Below, piece by piece: positions 30,480 through 43,142 of a stretch of DNA of 64,000 nt. The stretch spans positions 467,501 through 531,500 of the forward strand of contig WPIO01000014.1 of the NCBI GenBank assembly GCA_009760855.2, given 5' to 3'. The notes beneath the pieces were generated by a model that was not told the origin of the DNA, did no database searches, and was given only the letters and a program-made list of their open reading frames with translations. Position 1 is the first letter of the stretch; every line of letters starts with the position of its first letter. Source of the stretch: Cristatella mucedo (lineage: Eukaryota; Bryozoa; Phylactolaemata; Cristatellidae). The position numbers were made by a program, and so were the translations under genes.

Positions 30480-32235
30480 CCCCTCAACTGGAGTCCTGTG
30501 CCCCCGAACGCAGCGCTCGTAGCAGTGCTTGTTCTTGCCGACGTGCGACAAATACCGGTGAACCCGACGTTTAGAAGCCCGGCTAGCTAGTCGAAGGAAA
30601 TGCTGCCTCTACGCGCGCGCAGGTATACGGGCGGCAGTAGAATACGGCTGCAATAAAGAGCTCCCGAACTGTACTCTAAACTCCCACTGCCCATCGCTTG
30701 GATAAGTGGTTCGAATGTCGCCGAGGTGTCGCAGGTCATCAGCATCAGTCGATGCATACCTGACTTAATTTAAAGCCCGAAGCACAGCTGACCGACTATT
30801 GCAGTGGTGGTTTTTTCCTGTCACCCCACCGTGGATCATGAGTGGTTGTTAATCAGTTTATTTCAGGAATCACGAATACAATCTAGGCATTCACAAGCTG
30901 GCTGATGTAGCATGCCAACGTTGTGCCTGCCCTCCTCAAATCAAGGCCGTCATCGGACAGGATATTAAAGATGAGCCTAGCGAAACCAACTGCTGTATGT
31001 CCAACGTTCGGCTTCGCCACCTCGTTGGGCTCTAACATAAATTACTACCGCGAATGTGTCAAAGGCCTATATCGAAGCTGCTGTCGTTGTAGCGTCGTGC
31101 GTTTCATCACCAAAGATTTATCACCGCTTCGAGCTGGGCTTTAATGCTTCGTCTGAACCCTCGAACCCTCCCCTTTTCAGACGCTCGGGTCATCAGCACT
31201 TTATTTGACCCCCGAGACAGGCAGCTGCCCTTAGCTGCAGCGATGTCTCAAGAGAAATGAGACAATCTCAAAAGTGTGGCGGCTTAGTACGTACATCGCT
31301 AGGAGAAGCCATCTTCACGAATTATTATGTTTATCGCTGGCATTGTCTTGTCAATGAAGTTCGGCATGCCTTTCTCATTTGGTCAGTCTGTTTAGTATGC
31401 TGGCTAACGTAGGGCGGATTACTTTGCTGAGCATAAATCGACCGGAAATCCTTCGAAACGCAATGCAAAATTACACCTCTACGAATCGGAGCAGGAGTTA
31501 CCGCGGATTTGCTTTTACGATCCAGCGATCCAGCAACTGCAGCGTGGTAGTAACCGCACTCGGTTGTTCGACATGCAAGAGCAAGAAGATCGTGGCATCA
31601 CACCAAATTAAGAACTCGAAGGAAAATGGCGGCATGCAAAACAAGAACCTTTCTAAATAATGGAAACAACTTGAAGACTAGTCACCAGAAGTCAAAACGC
31701 AGACATGAAGAAATCGTCAGATAGTCTCCTCCGAGATCGTAAAGCATCGGCACATGTTATATAGAGTGCTTTCTCTAGTCCGAACAGAGCCAAAACACGG
31801 CTCATTAACCTCGATCTATCGACAAAAAAGTTTAGCTGCAGATTTTGCATCAACTGTAACGCTCTCACGGCAAAGGAATCGAAGCCGAGAAGGAGTGAAC
31901 TGTAGAAATCTAGTCTTGTTATCAGAAATGCGTGGACTAAATTGGCTGTACTATTGTCATCAAACCACGTCCGAGTTTTGTAATGTTTCGCAGCGGAAAT
32001 TAAGCGAACTTGGCAGCGGAGCTGATGCAGTCTTCTTGCAAAATGTTTTCATTTTGGAAATGTACATCCATATTCAGTGCTGAAGCTGTTGGGGATGTGG
32101 TGGCAGAACAATTTTTAAGGTAAATATTTTTCATTTTCTGAATGAAATCAATTTTCCAATAACTATTAAGTTGATCTTATGATGATTTAATTTGAGAAAG
32201 TAAGTTGCCGTTCAACTATGAACGTCGGGAGTGCG
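30480..32235. other. stretch without recognised genes
   Basis: No frame here carries a motif I can name, and no repeat family from this window is present. Confidence 0.5.
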
Positions 32236-32239
32236 AGCT

Positions 32240-32515
32240 CCAAGGGAGTTAAAAGTGTTTAATTGCTTGAAGGCATGGGGGTCAAAGACCATTTACAGCT
32301 GCCCGTCATCTGCACAAAGGTTAACGTATTGATTGAATTTTGCGATTAAACTAGCAAGATATGGTGAATACATTGTAAAAAGAAGTGGTCCTACTGCAAA
32401 TCACCGATTTACACCATATTCCAAAAACTCACGGGATAACCGTTGGCTTTTGACATTTACGCTCCAAAATTTCCCACTAAGATAGGACCTAAACCATTGC
32501 AATGTACGTCATGAT
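32240..32515 (-). pseudogene. reverse-transcriptase remnant of a third LINE
   Basis: The minus strand reads QWFRSYLSGKFW, then REFLEYGVNR, a stop, FAVGPLLFTMYSPYLASLIA and NLCADDGQL. This is the LINE RT region around the catalytic YADD box (here CADD). It is clearly related to LINE-A but much more diverged. Confidence 0.75.
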
Positions 32516-32869
32516 ATTCCGAATGTGTTATGTTAGGTGCTTAACAAATTCGGTTATCAGTGATGTAAAACATGACCAAGAGTTCTGGCCGGCTGAACTA
32601 GCAGAGAGTCTCTATCCGACAGCACTCCTGGGAACTTTGCTACTTGCTCGCAGTAGTGAGAATTCCACAAAGTGATCAGTAATAAATTCTTACAGCTGCT
32701 AGATGGCATGTTTCCGTATACAAGTTTGGCTGGTTTGTAACTACAGGTTAGAATGTTTGCGATCGGAATAAGAGGAATACGACACGCGGACGTTATTTAA
32801 GTTAAGATCTCCTGGTCTAATTTTGACTTCTTAATGTGCGACTTGAACGAAGCCCGTTTAATAATTTAG

Positions 32870-33010
32870 GGTATTAATAATAGTATTAACACATTTGCAT
32901 AGCGCTCTTAGAGAACTGAACCTTTTTCTAGCCACTTTAAAGATGCTGTATAAAAAGAATTACAAAATGATTAGTGATAACATCCGCAAGCAGCTGGAAC
33001 AGAGTGAGAA
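32870..33010 (-). repeat. LINE tail of a third family
   Basis: It reads CATTTGCATAGCGCTCTTAGAGAACTG, then TCTAGCCACTTTAAAGATGCTGTATA and ATAACATCCGCAAGCAGC. The same tail occurs at 46625-46860. The hairpin plan resembles LINE-A, but the sequence beyond it is different. Confidence 0.65.
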
Positions 33011-33985
33011 AATATATGCACACGAAAGACGAATCGCAAAAATCTGAGGCTGATGATACATTTGTTGTGTTAGTTAAGGTGGGCAGCAGCAATATTAGAC
33101 ATAACTTGAAAGGCAGACCTAGCAGACTTTTTTAATAAAGGTACATTTATTGCACCACTGAAGAATACGATCGATCATATAAAAGTACGATACCGCCTCA
33201 CCACTTCCGAAGGCATACTCATCATGTGCATTCGATGGGATCCTCACCAACCAACTTTTAGCGCCAGCTAATGTACCTGATGTACGCTCAGCAGAGAAAC
33301 GTTTTGATGCTCCACTGAGAAGATGCTCTGCTTAAGCTCCTAAAACCTCTCCAAGAGCTCGGCCCACGGCAAGAAACGTTTTCTGGGGGGGGGGGAGGGG
33401 GCCGAGGTTAACATTTGACTTTGATTGGGTGTCACCGAAGTCAGCAGAGTTGTGTAAAAACAAAGGATATTCTTCCAGCCACATAGCTTAACTAGCCGAA
33501 AGCAGCTTCGCTTGCATCACTATGCATCCAGTTTAGTTGAAACGTCTTATTATTTAGATGACTTTATCTTATTCGGCAATTCTTCCGATAATCTAACAGT
33601 ATTAGTTGCTTACTAACAGTGAGAAACGTTTTCGCCATAAGTACTCAAAAATAAAAATCGATCATCAGCAGGAAGCCTAGTTGGTTGTGAGGGCTTAGCG
33701 AAGGCTTTAACGATGAATAGATCATGATTATTTTGCGGCCAATGTAAAGTGCCTAGAAAGAGATTAAGTTCTCTGAGGGCACAATAACAAATTTATTCCT
33801 ATTGCCATGATTATTTTTATTATCATTATTATTTGGCCACACACTGCAGTCTCGGGCTAGAACCAGTAACGACGCGAATGCTACACGTTTGGCAACTTCA
33901 TACCAGTTTGTACCAGTAAGCCACGCCGGTTTAGTAGCCCGTAGAGCGTGCTTTAAAGGACAGAGATTCTGGCAATGCGCCCCGG
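33010..33985. other. mostly unassigned, with a LINE-A tail scrap
   Basis: A G-rich run lies at 33387-33402. A plus-strand LINE-A hairpin scrap is at 33742-33785 (CAATGTAAAGTGCCTAGAAAG). Nothing else is recognised. Confidence 0.6.
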
Positions 33986-36900
33986 ATAATAATAATAATA
34001 GTGCACTTGATAAAGTGCCCTCAGAGAACTTAATCTCTTTCTAGGCACTTTACATTTACTGCAAAGTTAACACGATCGAATGATTAGTGGTAGCATGCTT
34101 GATAAACAACAAGAATAACATGGTTAGGGGTGACATGTACAGGGTCAGCATGCAAGTGGGGTTAGGGGCAGCATTTAAAAGTGTCAGCACACGTAAGCAC
34201 ATAACGGAAAATCACATGAAACTCACTAAGTGCTTCCATAAATAGGTGCGTTTTTAAATTCTTTTCAAAGTGATTTGGTCAGGGAATGTCGTGACGGAAG
34301 TCTGGAGTGAGTTCCAGGCTTTGGGAGCACACTAACTAAATGCCCGGTCTCCAAAGGATTTGAGGTTTGTACGAAGTATAGGTAAACAGTTAGATTCGGA
34401 AAAGCGGGTGGTACGATGCTTAGCCTGGTGGGGGAGTAGATCTGATAGGTAGGCTGGAGCCAAAGGATGAAGGGACCTAAAAGTGAGCAACAAAACCTTG
34501 AAGTTGATGCGTTGCTTGACTAGGAGCCAGTGCAGTTCGGCGAGAAGTGGTGTGATGTGGCAGCTGCTATGCTCACGACAGACAAGCCAAACTGAAGAGT
34601 TGTGCACCAGCTGTAAGCACCTGATTGCACTTGCCGATGGCTCAGCAAGCAGTGAGTACATAAGTCAAGAATGAATGTCACAAATGCATGGACCAACTTA
34701 GGTGTGGTATCCCTGTCTAAACAAGCCTGAATTTTAGTAATCTTATGTAGCTGAAAGTAGGCAGACTTGATTGTGGAGCTGATGTGGTCGTCTAACGAAA
34801 GGTCACTTTGGTGACGTGACACCTAGATTCGTGCACATTCAACAGGAAATATGCTGGTAGAGCCGATTGTGAATGTTAGCCTGTCCAATTTCTGAGTCGC
34901 ACTTGGTTTGCCCATAACTAGTTGGTTTTATCACCATTTGATTTAAGAAAATGTCATGCCATCTATGTGCAGATGTCATCAATACATGCAGCAAGGGAGT
35001 TGAGAGAATTCGGTGTGCTGGAGGGCTGGGAGGGATCAAAGCAAAGGTACAACTGAATTTCATCCGCGAAGTGAAAGCCTATATTGAGTTTGGCATTCAC
35101 ATCGGCCAGAGGGAGAGTGTAAACCGTGAACAGAGCAAGACCAAGGAGGGAGCCCTGAGGTTCAAACCATATTTCAGAGGTACCTCGGATAATCTTCGTC
35201 CATTCACATCAATACTCAGGAGTCTTCCATTGAGATAGGACCTGAACCATTGCATATGAACCAAGTGCAGTACCAGTGATGCCAAAAAAGAATGGGGGGG
35301 GGGGAGCGCTCAAGAAGGAGTTGGTAATCGGTAGTATCAAAGCTGCCGAAAGATCGAGCAAAACACGCAAACATACTCTACCCATGTCTGTGTTCCGTAC
35401 ACCCGAATGTAGGTCGTTGTACGCCCGAAGCAATGCTGACTCTGTAGAGTGATTAGTTCTTTAGCCAGACTGGAACTTACCAGCAAGGTTTGAAGTTTCA
35501 ATATATGAGTTCAGCTGGTCTGCTACGACTAGTTCCAGTGTCGTTGATGGGAATGGTTGAAGGGAGACTGGACGGTAGTTGCTCAAGTTCTCTTGGTCTA
35601 GAGCTGCTTTCAAGAGTAGTGGCCTGATTACAACTTTTTTGAAAGGACATAAGCTGAGCCTAATGACACAATAATGATGTTATTTGCGCATGACAGCAGC
35701 AGATCAATGCATCGTAGGAACATTACAATGGGAATAATTTTAAAAGTAGTTGCTGTCTTCTTTGATGAAAATATAAACATCAGGACGAAATCACTAGTGA
35801 CTCTCTTGAATGTAGACATTGAGGTATTTTAAGGAATCGGGGACAGCATTATAGGGAGATGCTGCCATATTAGGGATGGACTCCTTGATCTTGCCTATCT
35901 TCTGGAGAAAAAACTAGAGAAGAAATCGGCTAGATCATCACAGGGATCATCAGGTAAGGAGCTAACCTGGTAGCCGTTGAAGAGATGGTTGGTCATCGAC
36001 ATCAGGATTTTTGGATTGTGCATCTGTGATTGAACAATGTTTTTGTAGAAGCTAGACTTGGCCTTTGCTAGGATTGATTAGTCGATCTACAGTAGTTCTC
36101 GTATGCTGTCGTTCTTCGTCGATGGACAGTCAGTCCTGATCTTTTGTATGTTGTTTCGAGCTTTCGCTTAGAATACATGGCTAGTTTTATGTCTATGGTA
36201 AGCCATAGACCGTCTGGGGGAGGTTGCACAGTGGACTTAGTTGTAGGTGCAAATTTGTCGAGCATGTCAGCTAGAGTCGTGTTGTAGCAATCTACCAATT
36301 ATGAAAGGTCGGAAGGGGGACTGAGCAGCATAGGCGAGGAAGATATTATCGCACGGACAGCATCGATGTCAAGGGTCTTGAGGTTTCGCGATTCACAGGT
36401 GATTTTGCATGAGGAGAAGGAGAAATCACTCTTAATGAGGAAAGATCGATTTCTTGCGCACAGATCGAAATGCGATCAGAGAAATCAGAAATAAAGGAGG
36501 ATTTGGTACTTGGTGAGCGATAGACTGCTTCCACCATCGGTAGCTTGTTGTCGGATGAAATACAGACAATAGATTCGAAAGATTGCTTCGAGGGTGTTGC
36601 AAATGACTCGAAGTCGAGTTTCGAGTGCATAATAATAGCAACTCCACCTCCAGTTCTCATCGATCTAGGAGTGTGAAAAAGGATAAACCAGTCGGGGTTG
36701 AGGCTTTAATTGTCGGGCAGTTTACCGATTTTAGCCATGTTTCAGTATCGGCGAAAAGGTCGAAACAATTTTCAGAATAAAAGGTCGTTTATTACTGAAG
36801 GTTTATTGCACAGTAAGTGAGGGTTCCAAAGACAAGCGTTTAGTGGGGCCGCCGAAGTTATAACAGGCTTGACGATCACTAAGTTAGAGAAAGTTACAGC

Positions 36901-37152
36901 GTCGCTTGTGGGGAAGCGTGCTGAGTGATTCAAGACATAGCCAGGAATACCAGACGAGCGGGTACTCAGCTCGCTGTTCTCGCCAAACGAGTGATGTCTA
37001 AGCTGGCGGCCCCAGCCACCGAGGCAGCTCCAGAGTGCTTTCCTTTTGTTAATGCACAATTCACGAATCTTAGCAACAGCAGCAACATCTGGGAATGCAT
37101 TTGAACCACGATGACGAAGCAATAATAGGTGCGGGCGATCATAACTAAGATG
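33986..37152 (-). mobile_element. LINE-A copy 1, near full length
   Basis: An L2/CR1-like non-LTR retrotransposon in reverse orientation. From the 5' end (37152): APE-type endonuclease with FADTETWLKSV and GGGVAIIMHSKLDF; an EN-RT linker (NTTLADMLDKFAP; DGLWLTIDIKLAM); RT with LLDLSAALILPI and a damaged catalytic box (FADE instead of YADD). A C-terminal region (QLVHNSSVWLVCREHSSCHI; KQRINFKVLLLTF; SLHPLAPAYLSDLL) and a 3' UTR follow, with the terminal hairpin and (TAA)n. It has many frameshifts and stops, and about 200 bp of the endonuclease region is missing relative to copy 2. Its 5' boundary coincides with that of copy 2. Confidence 0.9.
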
Positions 37153-38154
37153 CGGGTGGTCTTCACTGACAGTTTCTAGCTCGTCAACGCTTGACGGGAC
37201 TGACAGGCTGCCAAAAGAAAGCTGAAACCATGCTTGGCAGGTTACTGACTGGAGCCTGCATGGAGCTCCGCTCAACACTCGGTGACCCTCTGCTGCTGCT
37301 GCTGCCCCTTGAAGCCGACCCTGGCGCAACTCCTGGAAGATGGCCAGCGGAGTCGTTTGCCTCACAAATATTCGGTAAATTCCCTAAAGGCAGGTGGCAA
37401 ATAAAATATAAATCGAAATCACGCGATAAAGAACCGGTTTATTTTCGCTTCCGCTTACAAGAGGAATTTGGTTTCGACAGCCACTGTGAATCCAGTTACA
37501 GATGGTCTAAATAAAGGCTTGTAATCCAATAAAGGTCTCTTAATTGTCAAATGTAAGGAGTGTAGATGTGGCCTTTTCGGCTCTAACACTCTATGCAAAG
37601 TGCCTCGAAAGAGATTAAGTTCTCTGATCGCTCTACGCAAAGGTATTGCTACTATACATTTTACCATAGCAATTCTTGAGGGTTGTCATGGCTTAGGCAT
37701 TCAAAAACAGCGTGTGCTGCCGACATTTGCCCTTTGATAGTACAAACTTATTTAAATTGAATGAAGAAAAAGCTAACTTACATACTGTGGGAAAACCTTA
37801 TTAAGAAACTGATAAGCACAACTCTCAAAATCGGCTAAAAAGCTGATCCATTTTTACATCTGCAGTCAATATCGCTTTCCTTTCAAAAATGACTTGTCAC
37901 TAGTTGACACCATCAGCTCCACAGTCAAGTAAGAACACCAAAGCCACGCAGGTTCATGTATTTACGCAATCTTCTGCTACTCACCATACTCTGACCATAC
38001 TTCTGCTACTAGCTACTAGTAGGTCTTCCTGCTCGTGCAATTTGAAACAAATAGTTAAAGCAACAGGAGACATCTAGGCTTAATTTTCGTAAACGTCGCC
38101 ACTTCTACATTAAACCACTGCTCATCAATTAGGCTGTGTAGCAAGCAGACTCAA
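37153..38154. other. stretch without recognised genes
   Basis: It includes a plus-strand LINE-A hairpin scrap near 37598-37640 (AAAGTGCCTCGAAAGAGATT). Otherwise nothing is recognised. Confidence 0.5.
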
Positions 38155-38325
38155 ACACTCCTTCAGGTCTTTCATTCTCTTGCCTGCCCATCTATCTGAA
38201 TTGATTTCACATCAGGCCTACGGCTCGGCCGAGTCTGGTCGATTACTTGCACCCTAACTAACTTTAAATCACTAAAGCACCGTGCCTTTAGTTTCAGTGC
38301 TCTCAAAGCTTAAAGCTCACTACTG
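38155..38325 (+). repeat. LINE-A fragment, diverged
   Basis: It corresponds to the LINE-A C-terminal coding region (AGGTCTTTCATTCTCTTGCC; GTGCTCTCAAAGCTTAAAGC). Confidence 0.5.
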
Positions 38326-38336
38326 AATGACATGAT

Positions 38337-38500
38337 ATTTAATTCATTTGTGTAGCTCCCTAAGAAAACTTAATCTCTTTTATTATTATTATTATTTATC
38401 TCTATGGTTAGCATTTGCCCCAGGTGACGAACCCAAGGCCTCGGTCATCTACCACATTTACCTCGACTTTGGTCGGGCCCAGCACCTTAGCAGCAAGCTC
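38337..38500 (-). repeat. SINE-2 copy with a (TTA)n interruption
   Basis: The tail in reverse (AATTCATTTGTGTAGCTCCC; ACTTAATCTC) is broken by TTATTATTATTATTATT. It then continues to the tRNA-like head (GAACCCAAGGCCTCGGTC; GTCGGGCCCAGCACCTTAG). Confidence 0.65.
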
Positions 38501-39490
38501 AGTCCACCTCGGTCCAGAAATCACGTTATCTCCGGATTTGACGAGAGCCAAAAGGAATCTAAAGACCGACCTAGTCCACACAACCTTTGCTCTGTCCAAG
38601 TGAACTCCATTTTGTTGAGCATTAGGAAACGGTGCACGTTGTGACCAAGGGCGAGAGCGACTCGCTTCCGCATCGTCTAGTTCCCAGTGAACTTGATCTT
38701 TTCCGTTTCGCTTTGCTTACCAGTGCATGATTCGGTGCTTGTTACTAACCGGGTCCTACTTACCAGCGACCGTTAGCGTCTTTTGTAGGCTTGCTTATGC
38801 TTGCTTCAGGATGGATGCTTTCGCATGCTTGGCAAAGCATGATATCTTGCTTGTCATATACTGTTACTTGTTGCCTCTCTTGCAGCGATTTTAGACATTC
38901 AGTTCTCCTAGGACGCTATAAATGACAATATCTATTGATATTATTATTCTCAGTGAGTTGTTGACAACAAGACCGCAGCAGCGGCTAATAGGAAAGGAAA
39001 CCTAGTAAAGCGTAAAACTAATCATCGTGGTCTCTTGGTATCAATGTCTTTTTGTTCACAATTTTTAAGCCTAAAAACATTAGTGTTTTCATCATAATAA
39101 GCTCAATATTAGCTAGAAACTTAAAAATAACACGGATAGTCACTAATCGCGAGCGTTTGTCTCAGGTTTACAGCAATCTCTTGGCAACCAGCTGCATTTC
39201 TTATGCATTAAAGGGAAAATAAAGTGCAGTGGTTTGAGAGGTACAGCAGAGTACTCACTACAGCGAGTGGCACTTTTTTCCTGACTCTCTGATCCACGCG
39301 ATGGGCAGGTTTTTCATGCAGAGGTCCTCAAAAGACTTACCTAGTAAACGTGACAATTGACAGCGCCTCTAAACATCGCTCCGTGAATCGGCTTTCGGTG
39401 AACATACGGAGCGCAGAACTGAGTCCTGAGGGCAGTCAAATATGTAAGTATCGTATAAGCAGCAGCGCAGCATTTCGGCTGGAGATAAGG
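38500..39490. other. stretch without recognised genes
   Basis: I see no motif-bearing frame, RNA gene or repeat family here. Confidence 0.5.
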
Positions 39491-39645
39491 CCACGCTGGT
39501 TTAGCCCAGTGGTTAAAGTGTTCACCCCCACCAAGGTGGTCACGGTAAACGTATTTGATGACGAAGGTCGTGGGCTCGAGCACAGTGGCGTATGTGAAGT
39601 GGCTGAATAGAGATTAAGTTTTCTTAGGGAGCTATACAAATGAAT
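39491..39645 (+). repeat. SINE-2 copy, full length
   Basis: The best SINE-2 in the window. The tRNA-like head has a near-consensus A-box (TTAGCCCAGTGGTTAAAG) and a B-box-like GGTCGTGGGCTCGAGCA. The tail is AGTGGCTGAATAGAGATTAAG, then TTTTCTTAGGGAGCTATACAAATGAAT. Confidence 0.85.
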
Positions 39646-39717
39646 TTGATTGATTTATTTTAATGTGCATGAGTCAGCAGAAGGAATAAAAGCATTGCGA
39701 ATAATTCTGGAAATGAG

Positions 39718-39850
39718 GTCCTCAGTCTAGAACCTGCAAGGCAAAAGCTTCTGATGGCGAAATTCTTTTAGTGAAAGAATAGATCAGATAATTTATTATC
39801 CCGAGAGGACTTAGGAACGATCAGGCTTTAACTAGTGCAGCTGATCAGGT
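39718..39850 (-). repeat. LINE-B fragment
   Basis: It matches LINE-B in reverse (AGTCTAGAACCTGCAAGGC; AAAAGCTTCTGATGGCG; AACTAGTGCAGCTGATCAGG). Confidence 0.6.
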
Positions 39851-39892
39851 AGCGGTGAAGATCTTAAACCGTCGCGTGTCTTGTGATCAGAT

Positions 39893-39968
39893 ACCGTTGG
39901 TTAGGGGTAAGGTGCTCTGTCTTCCCGACCCAGGTCATGGGCTCGAGACCTGAACCAGGCGAATTGTA
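39893..39968 (+). repeat. tRNA-like SINE head fragment
   Basis: It reads CCGTTGGTTAGGGGTAAGGTG followed by AGGTCATGGGCTCGAGACC, resembling A- and B-boxes. No tail is recognised. Confidence 0.45.
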
Positions 39969-40105
39969 ATGCTACCACTTTCCTTAAAAAATGACTGCAA
40001 ATCTGCTTTATTAATTCTGTGATGTCGGAAAGAAACCCCACATTAACCACATGTGCAAAACTGGGTTTCAGACAGCAGAGAATTTACAGGTACCCGTTGC
40101 GATAG

Positions 40106-40141
40106 CAGATCCTGACAGGTAAGCTAACCTGTCAGGATCTG
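40106..40141. repeat. perfect 15-bp inverted repeat, 6-nt loop
   Basis: CAGATCCTGACAGGT and its exact reverse complement ACCTGTCAGGATCTG flank AAGCTA. It lies outside any repeat family recognised here. Confidence 0.95.
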
Positions 40142-40844
40142 TGTAGTCTCGCGGTACTACTTTACATCGCATCGTTTGACTAGACAATTCATGACTATTC
40201 ATTCTCATGTTTCAGAAAACTTATACGTACCAGCAAAATACGTGTGAATAATTTGTGACAATAAATTATTACTTTAAAATGATGTCCTTATTAAGCCGTA
40301 TAAACAACTCATATAGGATAGAACGTGCATTACCCACTGCAGCGAGAGAGGAAGCTACAACGGAGTATTAACTTCAATGTGACTGTAGGGTCACTCAAAT
40401 AAGGCTTGGAGTCATAATCTTCAAAATTCAGTACAATTTTGTTCAATCTAGTAAGCCACTGACGGCCTGAGGTGGAGCCGATGGGTGCAAGGTGGAACTT
40501 ACGCATTCCAATTCAATCTGCCAAGTGAGTCAAACGGTGTGGAGGAGCTGGTGTATGTATGGGCTCGATAATGCTATTTAAAAAAAGTCGATAAAGTGAT
40601 GACGTCCGTAGTTTTCGATTGACGCGTAGTGCTAGCCTTCATGTAAATTTAGTTTTATTTCCTTTAAATTTTACTGTCGAGAAGATACAAAAAGCTCGTT
40701 TTAGAGTGCTGCCCTGATTTTCAGATGTTGGGTTTGTCTGCCAGAGCAGCTGGGACGTCGAGTGTCGGCAGACACTTGCAGCGGCTCGCACTCTCTCCCC
40801 CTCGGTGCTGCTGCTGCCCTAGAACTCCTGGTAACTATTTCCTG

Positions 40845-42330
40845 CTAAAACTCAGTGTGCTGCTGCGTCTGCAGCTCCCTTAGCCTCTCCGTTGTCAGTT
40901 CCTCCTCGATGAGCTCGTTGATGTCACCCTCATCCATGTCTACGCCCATGGACTTGCCGAGGGATACAATCTCCTCCACCACTGCCGCTTCAGGTTCGAG
41001 TCTTTCAACGTCCTTTTCAGTCACATCATCAGGCCACAGTTTCTTTAAAGCAGAGGTCAAGGTCCTCTTTGTAACACCGTCAGGCCATATCGACAATTCT
41101 AAGGCATATTATGACGTTATAGTGGTCCTTTACGAGCTCTCGAAGGATAATGATCCTAATGCTCCTTGTCACCTCCAAGTCGTGTCGGAGTAGGTGCTTG
41201 GTGAAGAGACTTGAAATTTGAAATCTCCTGCTGGTACATGGGCTGCACGATAGCGGCTTTGTTTTTCAGCCTGTAGAGAACCTTTATAAACTTGAACTCT
41301 TTGAGACTATCATCTTTGAAGTTAGGTGGACGGTAAGGTGCATTGTCGAGGACGAGACGCGCTTGCAGAGTTTCACCCAGTCCGCAAAGAACTACCTGGT
41401 GGCCCAAGCCCTCGGATTTTCCCTCCACGTAGCCTGCAGTTTTTCTTTCAGAATCGTATGTGACTTAAAGGCTCCGGGGGTTTTCCGAATGATAAACGAG
41501 CAGCGGCTTGATCTTGCATTCTCCGCTCGAACTGGCTCACAGTGTGGGTGCTATTTTATCCTTCGCTTAAAGACCGTTGGCGACAGAAGCTTTACCTCTG
41601 CAGGTCCTAGACTGTGGAACTCGCTTCCATGATTCTTACGCAACGGCAACTACTCTCCTGCTGCCGACTATGGATCATCCTTTTCAGCGGTCCTGAGCTG
41701 CTACTTCCACGCTACTCACTACCTCAACTGCTCTTCGCGGGTGTGCGGCCCGGCATCCTCTTCTCCGCTGCCGTTATATCCTCTGTCCTCCTTGGCAGCA
41801 TACTCCATCAGTGTCCTGTCTCGTCACAGTGGAAGGATTGCTGGGAGAATTTATCCCTTTGCTGGTTTAATTCCAGCAACAGTTTCGAGGTAATCCTCAG
41901 CTGCTTTTATATACGCATTCCGTCTCACCATGTCTGACAACGGTGTGAATGCCAGTCCTCTTTTTGAAATTGTCAAACGACGCCCCGACTGACTTTAAAC
42001 GGCTCTCCCGTTGACCCTTCCGTTGAAGTGCCCAGGTTCTTCTGCAGCAAGTAAACAGCTCGTGCCTTCGCGCAGATTATAGCCTCCGTTACGCTATCCT
42101 CTGGGAGCTGTTTTTCCGTCAACCACACGTTCAGCAGCCTTGGCTGGCGTCATAGTCTTTAACGATTCCTTCTGCTTACGTACGGTGCAGATCGTAGAAG
42201 TGCTACGCTAGTACTGCTTCGCCAAGTCAACTACTCGCACACCTTGGTCACGTTTTTTGATAATTTATTCCCTTAATTCAATGCACATCATCCGCTGTTT
42301 CTTCTCAGCACTGTCCTTCGAAATCATTTC
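40845..42330 (-). mobile_element. pogo/Tigger-like DNA transposon, inactive
   Basis: From the 5' side, the minus strand reads SAEKKQRMMCIELRE, a stop, IIKKRDQGVRVVDLAKQY, a stop, then RSTSTICTV, a Tigger-type DNA-binding domain with two in-frame stops. DDE-domain pieces follow: TPGAFKSHTILKEKLQATW, then ARLVLDNAPYRPPNFKDDSL and FIKVLYRLKNK...VQPMYQQEISNFKSL. The C-terminal tail is ALKKLWPDDVTEKDVE, then VVEEIVSLGKSMGVDM, close to Tigger1/TIGD1 proteins. The VLDNAP Asp is present. A LINE-B piece (41562-41735) interrupts the middle. The terminal inverted repeats were not located. Confidence 0.85.
41562..41735 (+). repeat. LINE-B 3' fragment inside the Tigger element
   Basis: It starts CTTCGCTTAAAGACCGTTGGCG and ends in ACTCACTACCTCAACTGCTCTTC. 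The last LINE-B 3' block is absent. Confidence 0.8.
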
Positions 42331-42424
42331 AATCTTTCTTCGGATCAATGGCTATAACAACGAAGTTTTGCAAAATAACAGCATGCACAAATGCGAGCAC
42401 AACACGCTCATGCTTTCACTGCAA

Positions 42425-42590
42425 GCTAACGGCTTTAATAGCCTCATTTGTAAATGGCAGAAGAGCCTTGAACGGCCATCACTGCTGCTTGGAGTTCAAA
42501 ATAAGAGATAGTCCAACTGTCGGATTCGAACCCACAACTTCGGTCATGAAGATAGAGCACCTTACCTCCTAACCTATCACGGCCCAGTAG
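42425..42590 (-). repeat. SINE-1 copy, diverged
   Basis: The tail in reverse (TAATAGCCTCATTTGTAAATGG) leads to a tRNA-like head with B-box complement GGATTCGAACCCACAAC and CACCTTACCTCCTAACC. Confidence 0.7.
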
Positions 42591-43072
42591 AAAAAGGCAG
42601 GCGCTGTGACCTGCATGAAAAAAATGCTTCAGGCAAGGTTTTAAGGGTCGGCCTCCTAATGGAGTGCTGCTATGCTGTCTAAGACCACGTTTTATATGGC
42701 ATCTTAGCTGAGAGAAGGCAGCAAACAACAGTACCGAAAACTATGCTACACTCTGCGACTCCAACGATGGCTAGCGAAGGTTAATTTTTGCATCATGTGT
42801 AAATTGTGCATAATTATCCCGCCCGACATCCACCAGATCCAAAACGGCACCTGTCGCACGGGTGCAAGCCGCTGCCCTGCCTTTATGCAACACAGCGAAC
42901 AATTATTGTAAGCGGACAAAAAAGGTTAGAGCCAAGAGGTCGCATAGAGTCATTTGGCTAAAAGAGTCATGTGCAGTAAATAAAGCTGAACCACCAGCCA
43001 CGCCGTGACTCATTGAATGTTACAAAGTGCTGGTATTTTGCAAATTGTTTTGCTTTGATCATGAGAATTGAC

Positions 43073-43094
43073 CCCCCCCCCCCCGATAAAAAGA

Positions 43095-43142
<48 letters not shown>

